A stretch of 10,326 nucleotides of DNA from Firmicutes bacterium UBA3738 (GTDB lineage: Bacteria > Bacillota > Clostridia > Peptostreptococcales > Anaerovoracaceae): NCBI GenBank assembly GCA_002372505.1, contig DFGY01000087.1, positions 4,700 to 15,025 on the forward strand, given 5' to 3'. The notes under the pieces were generated by a model that was given only the letters and a program-made list of their open reading frames with translations, had not been told where the DNA came from and did no database searches. The translations under genes and the position numbers were made by a program. Every line of letters begins with the position of its first letter. The first letter of the stretch is position 1. This document shows, one piece after another, positions 6,811 to 10,326 of the stretch.

Positions 6811-7628
6811 TACATTTCACCTCCCAGATCTTTGATTGCCTTTTCGAATTGCTCATCATCAGGTGCCTTGCCGTGCCAACCGGCTTCGTTTTCCATAAAG
6901 GATACGCCCTTTCCTTTTACTGTTTTCGCAATAATCACCGTAGGCCTGTCCTTTACATTGGCTGCCTGTTTTAAGGCAATAACTATATCCTCAATATCGT
7001 GGCCATCGCATTCAAATGCGTTCCATCCGAATCCGGCAAATTTATCTGCTATTGGCGCTACTTTCATTACGTCGTCGTTTTTCCCGTCGATCTGGAGTCC
7101 GTTCCAGTCAACTATGGCCGTTAAATTGTCCAGCTTGTAGTGGACTGCTGCCATTGCAGCCTCCCATATCATACCTTCCTGGATTTCACCGTCTCCGTGG
7201 AGAGTGTAGATTCTTCCCGGATTATTGTCCATTTTGTTTGCCAGAGCCATTCCTACTGCAACAGAAAGGCCCTGTCCCAGAGAACCTGTCGACATTTCAA
7301 CTCCCGGCACATAGTGCATATTGGGATGTCCCTGAAGCTTCGTTCCCGGCTTTCTGAGCGTAATGAGCTCTTCCTTCGGGAAAAAGCCTCTTTCCGCCAG
7401 AGCTGCATACAGAGCAGGATTTGCGTGTCCCTTTGAAAGAATGAACTTGTCCCTTTCCTTCATTTCAGGATTTTCCGGGTCTATATTCATTACTTCAAAA
7501 TAGAGGGCTGTCAGTATGTCAGCCGATGACAGGGAGCCGCCCGGATGGCCGCTACCTGCGGCGTGAATGGATTTAACGATATCTATTCTGATATCATTTG
7601 CTATTTTTTTCAGTTCTTCGTTTGTCAT
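6810..7628 (-). CDS. tkt: Transketolase, N-terminal subunit (diphosphate-binding domain)
   Basis: This 272-residue subunit binds the diphosphate end of thiamine diphosphate and Mg2+, and pairs with the C subunit encoded directly downstream to form active transketolase. Visible signatures are AAGSGHPGGSLS at 23-34, SKGHANPALYA at 65-75, GHP at 100-102, STGSLGQGLS at 113-122, and the thiamine diphosphate/Mg2+ motif starting GDGEIQEG at 145-152 and ending with the metal ligand N176 in VDWNG. VKGKGVSFMEN near 237-247 and WHGK near 251-254 complete the domain. GGAGG lies 5 nt before the ATG at 7628, and the nnrD stop is only 11 nt upstream, so the gene is clearly cotranscribed. Its Mg2+ need makes the location behind mgtE suggestive, though this link is inference. 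Confidence 0.96.
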   Translation of the reverse strand: MTNEELKKIANDIRIDIVKSIHAAGSGHPGGSLSSADILTALYFEVMNIDPENPEMKERDKFILSKGHANPALYAALAERGFFPKEELITLRKPGTKLQGHPNMHYVPGVEMSTGSLGQGLSVAVGMALANKMDNNPGRIYTLHGDGEIQEGMIWEAAMAAVHYKLDNLTAIVDWNGLQIDGKNDDVMKVAPIADKFAGFGWNAFECDGHDIEDIVIALKQAANVKDRPTVIIAKTVKGKGVSFMENEAGWHGKAPDDEQFEKAIKDLGGEM

Positions 7629-7639
7629 ATAGTCCTCCG

Positions 7640-8479
7640 CTACTTTAATACATCAGTTAAAGCTTCTCTTAATTTATCTGCTATGTCAAGGGCGCTCATG
7701 CCCAGTTCACCATATTCTTTAGCGCATATATCCCCTGCTCTGCCGTGAATATACACTCCGCATACAGCAGCGTCACCGGAGCTTAGTCCCTGTGCCGCCA
7801 GGGAAGCAATAAGACCCGTGAGCACATCGCCGCTGCCTCCTGTGGCCATACCCGGATTGCCTGTGGTATTAATGAATTCATCTCCGTCCTTAGTAATAAC
7901 GATTGTTTCGTGGCCCTTTAAAACTACATCGGCACCGGTCATTTCATGGAGCTTCCTGGCCGCCCCTGCCCTGTCTTCCTTTACCGCGGCGCTGTCAAAG
8001 CCAATGAGCCTTGCCATTTCGCCCTCGTGAGGAGTTAGAACAGTGCTTTCCGTGCGCTCCTTTATTAAATCAAGACTTTTGGTCTTTGCCAGCACGTTTA
8101 AAGATTCGGCATCAACGATAAGTTTATTATTGTAACCTTTAATAAATCTATTCAGTCTTCTCTCGCCGATTTCCGTTAAAAGACCCGGGCCTACGGCTAT
8201 TGCATCATACTTGGATAAAAGCATGTCCTTCTCAATGCTTGTGCACATTGCTTCAGGTACAGCTATCTGCAGAATAGGTATTATCTCTTCAACTACATTG
8301 TAAGTAATGAGCCCTGCGCCACTGTACAGCGCACCCTTTCCGCACATTATTGCAGCCCCTGCCATGCCGTAGCTTCCGGCGCATATCATTATGCTGCCAC
8401 TGCTGTATTTATTTGCGTCGGGTCTTCTTTTTATCTCCTTCATTTTTTCGGAGACATATTTTTTCGTTATTTTCATCAT
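7640..8479 (-). CDS. nnrD: ADP/ATP-dependent (S)-NAD(P)H-hydrate dehydratase (YjeF C-terminal domain type)
   Basis: The enzyme restores NADH and NADPH from their hydrated, inactive forms using a nucleotide phosphate in the cytosol. The 279-residue protein has the ribokinase-like YjeF C-terminal fold only: AGSYGMAGAA at 34-43, GPGL at 97-100, DAESLN at 123-128, TPHEGE at 149-154 (TPHPGE in many homologues), VLKGHETIV at 186-194, and the active-site block NTTGNPGMATGGSGDVLTG at 204-222 with D218 as the likely catalytic base. The N-terminal epimerase domain (NnrE) found in fused versions is missing and no separate copy is in the window. I chose the ATG at 8479 because AAGGAAG lies 8 nt upstream (8488-8494); an in-frame ATG at 8506 would add nine residues but has a weaker ribosome site. 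It lies between mgtE and the transketolase genes and is probably cotranscribed with both. Confidence 0.95.
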   Translation of the reverse strand: MMKITKKYVSEKMKEIKRRPDANKYSSGSIMICAGSYGMAGAAIMCGKGALYSGAGLITYNVVEEIIPILQIAVPEAMCTSIEKDMLLSKYDAIAVGPGLLTEIGERRLNRFIKGYNNKLIVDAESLNVLAKTKSLDLIKERTESTVLTPHEGEMARLIGFDSAAVKEDRAGAARKLHEMTGADVVLKGHETIVITKDGDEFINTTGNPGMATGGSGDVLTGLIASLAAQGLSSGDAAVCGVYIHGRAGDICAKEYGELGMSALDIADKLREALTDVLK

Positions 8480-8487
8480 ATCTTTTT

Positions 8488-8494
8488 CTTCCTT
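8488..8494 (-). promoter_or_regulatory. Ribosome binding site deciding the nnrD start
   Basis: On the minus strand AAGGAAG is followed by 8 nt and then two consecutive ATG codons (8479 and 8476). This spacing favours 8479 over the upstream in-frame ATG at 8506, which begins one base after the mgtE stop and has only a weak GGGA upstream. Confidence 0.6.
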
Positions 8495-8507
8495 ATTTAA
8501 TCCCATT

Positions 8508-9893
8508 TTATAATCCCAGAACCGCCGTGGCCAGAAGGAAATACGTGGTTACCGACACCATGTCTGTAAGTGATGCAATCATAGGACTGGCCATTAGTGC
8601 CGGGTCTATGCCTATTTTCCTGGCCAGCATAGGTAGCATTCCGCCTATGCACTTTGCGATTATAACTATCAAAAGCATTGAAACACTCACAGTCAGGGCT
8701 ATCATTACGTGGTCGGGATCTTTTCTCTGTTCTATGAACACCCTGAGGAATGTGAATAGGGACAGGCAAGCGCCTATTATAAAGCTTACTCTGAACTCCT
8801 TCCATAATACTCTTAAGGAGTCCTGAGTATCCAGGTCACCTATGCCTATACTTCTTATGATAAGGGTTGCCGATTGAGATCCGGAATTACCTCCCGTTCC
8901 CATGAGCATGGGCATGTAGGCAACAAGGCAGATGACCGAAGTAAGTCCCATTTCGAAGTGTGAAATAATCGCCCCTGTCGCAATGTATGAAAGCATAAGA
9001 AAAAACAGCCACGGCAGACGGCTCTTTACCTGCTGCATTACCGGTGTATCAAGATACTCCGTCGTTGTGCTGTCAACAACGCCGGCCATTCTTTCAATAT
9101 CCTCTGTTGTTTCCTCTTCGATTACCTCGAAGATGTCGTCCATTGTAACGATTCCCACAAGCCTGTCCTCGTTGTCAACAACAGGAATAGCCAGAAAACC
9201 GTATCTCTGGAACATTTCCGATACTTCTTCCTGGTCCGCATACACATTAACACTGACAACATCTTCACGAATCAGTTCGGAAATGGGAGTGTCATCGTCG
9301 CTTATTACCAGGGTTCTCAAGGACACAATTCCTTGAAGCTTTCTGCCGTGATCCTTGATGTAACAAGTGTAAACCGTCTCCCGATCCATGCCTACTCTCT
9401 TGATGTAGTCCATGGCTTCCTTTACGGTCATCCATCTCTGCAGACTGATGTAATCGGGAGTCATAAGGGCTCCTGCGCAGTTTTCGGGATAATTCAGGAA
9501 TGTATTGATCTGATGACGTTCGTGCTTCGGCGTCTTTTCGAGAATCTTGTCCACCAGATTTGCCGGCAGCTCCTCCAGTACGTCGATTTTGTCGTCAAAA
9601 TCCAGTTCATCTATAATGTAATTAATTTCGCGATCCGTAATACCGCTTATAATTTCAACCTGGTCCTCAGTTGACAGGAATGAAAAAACATCGACGGAAA
9701 TATCCTTGGGCAGCATTCTGAAAACTATAATAGCTGCATCCAAACTAACCTCGTCGATTATTTCAGTCATAACTTCACCAATATCGGCGGCATTGAGCTG
9801 AAGGAGCTCATTTCTGGCAGCTGTATACTCTTTTTCTTCGAGTAAACCAAGTACGGCTTCGACTACTTCGTCAAATTCTTTTCTTTCGTCCAT
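8508..9893 (-). CDS. mgtE: Magnesium transporter MgtE
   Basis: MgtE is a homodimeric inner-membrane Mg2+ channel gated by cytosolic Mg2+. The 461-residue protein has the complete architecture: an acidic helical N domain (about 1-135), tandem CBS domains (about 139-265, with ALMTPDYISLQ and VGIVTMDDIFEVI), a connecting plug helix (about 265-293), and a transmembrane domain from about 294 with YMPMLMGTGGNSGSQSATLIIR (326-347) and IDPALMASPMIASLTDM. D444 matches the conserved pore aspartate known as D432 in the Thermus protein. The start at 9893 is set by AAAGGAGG 7 nt upstream; a longer frame to 9974 would run through the promoter. The gene appears to lead a five- or six-gene operon on the minus strand. 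The leader is only about 30 nt, so no M-box riboswitch controls it here; regulation is probably post-translational through the N and CBS domains, possibly with an operator at the repeats beyond the promoter. Confidence 0.97.
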   Translation of the reverse strand: MDERKEFDEVVEAVLGLLEEKEYTAARNELLQLNAADIGEVMTEIIDEVSLDAAIIVFRMLPKDISVDVFSFLSTEDQVEIISGITDREINYIIDELDFDDKIDVLEELPANLVDKILEKTPKHERHQINTFLNYPENCAGALMTPDYISLQRWMTVKEAMDYIKRVGMDRETVYTCYIKDHGRKLQGIVSLRTLVISDDDTPISELIREDVVSVNVYADQEEVSEMFQRYGFLAIPVVDNEDRLVGIVTMDDIFEVIEEETTEDIERMAGVVDSTTTEYLDTPVMQQVKSRLPWLFFLMLSYIATGAIISHFEMGLTSVICLVAYMPMLMGTGGNSGSQSATLIIRSIGIGDLDTQDSLRVLWKEFRVSFIIGACLSLFTFLRVFIEQRKDPDHVMIALTVSVSMLLIVIIAKCIGGMLPMLARKIGIDPALMASPMIASLTDMVSVTTYFLLATAVLGL

Positions 9894-9900
9894 ACTGCTG

Positions 9901-9908
9901 CCTCCTTT
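9901..9908 (-). promoter_or_regulatory. Strong ribosome binding site of mgtE
   Basis: AAAGGAGG on the minus strand lies 7 nt before the ATG at 9893. It fixes the mgtE start and excludes the in-frame upstream ATG at 9974. Confidence 0.85.
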
Positions 9909-9931
9909 CCGCCTATTGTTTCCAGTCTTTA

Positions 9932-9961
9932 AGTATAACGCAAAACAATCTGCTTTTTCAA
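9932..9961 (-). promoter_or_regulatory. Putative promoter of the mgtE operon
   Basis: On the minus strand TTGAAA (9956-9961) and TATACT (9932-9937) are separated by 18 nt. Transcription would start near 9925, about 30 nt before the mgtE ATG. The -35 element lies inside the first copy of the TTTTCAACCT repeat, so a protein binding that repeat would compete with RNA polymerase. Confidence 0.6.
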
Positions 9962-10019
9962 CCTGCATTTTCAACCTACCGGGTCAAAATAGTTATTTCT
10001 TTGAAAGGTGTTGAAAATG
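9954..10019. repeat. Direct and inverted repeats between mgtE and gdhA, possible shared operator
   Basis: TTTTCAACCT occurs at 9955-9964 and again at 9968-9977 (13-bp period). The second copy, extended as CATTTTCAACCT from 9966, has an imperfect inverted partner, AGGTGTTGAAAATG, at 10006-10019 that differs by a two-base insertion. The first direct copy overlaps the mgtE -35 and the inverted copy overlaps the gdhA -35. Part of the similarity may simply reflect two -35 hexamers of sequence TTGAAA, but the matching flanks (ACCT/AGGT and AT) go beyond that. Confidence 0.5.
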
Positions 10020-10039
10020 ACTTTTCATTGTGATATATT
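10011..10039 (+). promoter_or_regulatory. Strong putative promoter of gdhA
   Basis: TTGAAA (10011-10016), a 17-nt spacer and TATATT (10034-10039) form a near-consensus promoter. TGA immediately before the -10 gives an extended -10. The start would fall near 10046, leaving an AT-rich leader of about 50 nt with AAGGAG about 10 nt before the ATG. The strength fits a highly expressed assimilation enzyme. Confidence 0.7.
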
Positions 10040-10095
10040 TTTAACAGCAAATTTACTTATTTCACAATGTATTTTGAAAAAGGAGCGAAACTAAA

Positions 10096-10326
10096 ATGTC
10101 CAATTATGTACAGAGATGCATCGACGAATGTATCGCTAAAAACCCTGGCGAAGTTGAATTTCACCAGACTGTAGAAGAAGTACTTACTTCTCTTGCACCG
10201 GTTGTTGAAAAACATCCTGAGTATGAAGCAAACGCACTTCTTGAGAGACTCGTTGAGCCTGAAAGAGGAGTTACTTTCAGAGTAGTATGGGTTGACGACA
10301 ACGGCAAAGTTCAGGTCAACAAGGGC
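10096..10326 (+). CDS. gdhA: Glutamate dehydrogenase, N-terminal part (cut by window end)
   Basis: The first 77 codons of a glutamate dehydrogenase are present and the frame stays open to the window edge. The enzyme interconverts 2-oxoglutarate plus ammonia with glutamate in the cytosol. The N-terminus matches the hexameric, about 445-residue NADP-type family: a helical start (MSNYVQRCIDEC), FHQTVEEVLTSL near residues 22-33, and the strand ERGVTFRVVWVDDNGKVQVNKG at about 56-77, which in complete proteins leads into the substrate site. Catalytic lysines and the Rossmann domain lie beyond the window, so coenzyme choice is inferred from family resemblance. The ATG at 10096 is preceded by AAGGAG with about 10 nt spacing. 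It is divergent from mgtE, with about 200 bp between the two start codons. Confidence 0.93.
   Translation, partial: MSNYVQRCIDECIAKNPGEVEFHQTVEEVLTSLAPVVEKHPEYEANALLERLVEPERGVTFRVVWVDDNGKVQVNKG

Noticed and set aside
5878..7628. Split DXP synthase or a transketolase broken by frameshift
   Set aside because: Both halves have intact starts, strong ribosome sites and complete domain boundaries. This is the known two-gene transketolase arrangement, and the motifs fit transketolase better than DXP synthase.
8497..8805. A 102-residue minus-strand reading frame inside mgtE
   Set aside because: It is an alternative frame of the MgtE transmembrane region, without a start signal or recognisable composition.
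9894..9974. ATG at 9974 for mgtE, giving a 488-residue product
   Set aside because: The extra 27 residues cover the -10 and -35 elements, do not look like MgtE, and a strong AAAGGAGG precedes the ATG at 9893.
1..10326. CRISPR arrays, tRNA or rRNA genes, insertion sequences and phage genes
   Set aside because: No regularly spaced repeats, no structural RNA signatures, no transposase or integrase motifs and no terminal inverted repeats were seen by eye.

Overview
The window looks like chromosomal core sequence from a low-to-moderate GC Firmicute, most likely an anaerobic Clostridia member. This is inferred from strong AGGAGG-type Shine-Dalgarno sites, a transketolase split into two genes, a YabE-like G5/3D wall protein, a YclM-type aspartokinase and a small NADP-type glutamate dehydrogenase. 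Nothing indicates a phage, insertion sequence, CRISPR array, tRNA or rRNA. No gene-free stretch exceeds about 200 bases.

Layout from left to right: (1) 22-1341, minus strand, aspartate kinase with its own promoter. (2) 1467-2366, minus strand, a secreted M23-type peptidase that ends in a clear rho-independent terminator. (3) 2565-3983, plus strand, pyruvate kinase, divergent from the M23 gene. (4) 3978-9893, minus strand, a compact six-gene cluster. In transcription order it holds the magnesium channel gene mgtE, the NAD(P)HX dehydratase gene nnrD, transketolase N and C subunits, a membrane-anchored G5/3D wall-type protein, and a secreted protein of unknown function. (5) 10096 to the right edge, plus strand, the start of gdhA, divergent from mgtE.

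The first five cluster genes are nearly contiguous (gaps of 28 and 11 nt, then a 1-nt and a 4-nt overlap), so they are probably cotranscribed from a promoter at 9932-9961. The sixth gene has a near-consensus promoter of its own at 4891-4919, so it can be expressed both with the operon and separately. Functionally the cluster joins Mg2+ supply, a thiamine diphosphate and Mg2+ dependent pentose phosphate enzyme, repair of damaged NAD(P)H, and two exported proteins. The flanking genes cover central metabolism (pyruvate kinase), entry to aspartate-family amino acids including diaminopimelate (aspartokinase), and ammonia assimilation (gdhA).

The points most worth a second look are the uncharacterised secreted protein and its 3D-domain neighbour, the altered active-site or signature residues in both the M23 protein (HxD instead of HxH) and the 3D protein (third Asp replaced by Ser), the six-base palindrome that supplies the stop codons of two convergent genes, and the repeats between mgtE and gdhA. 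I do not see a clearly new defence or mobile system; most of the window is ordinary housekeeping sequence.
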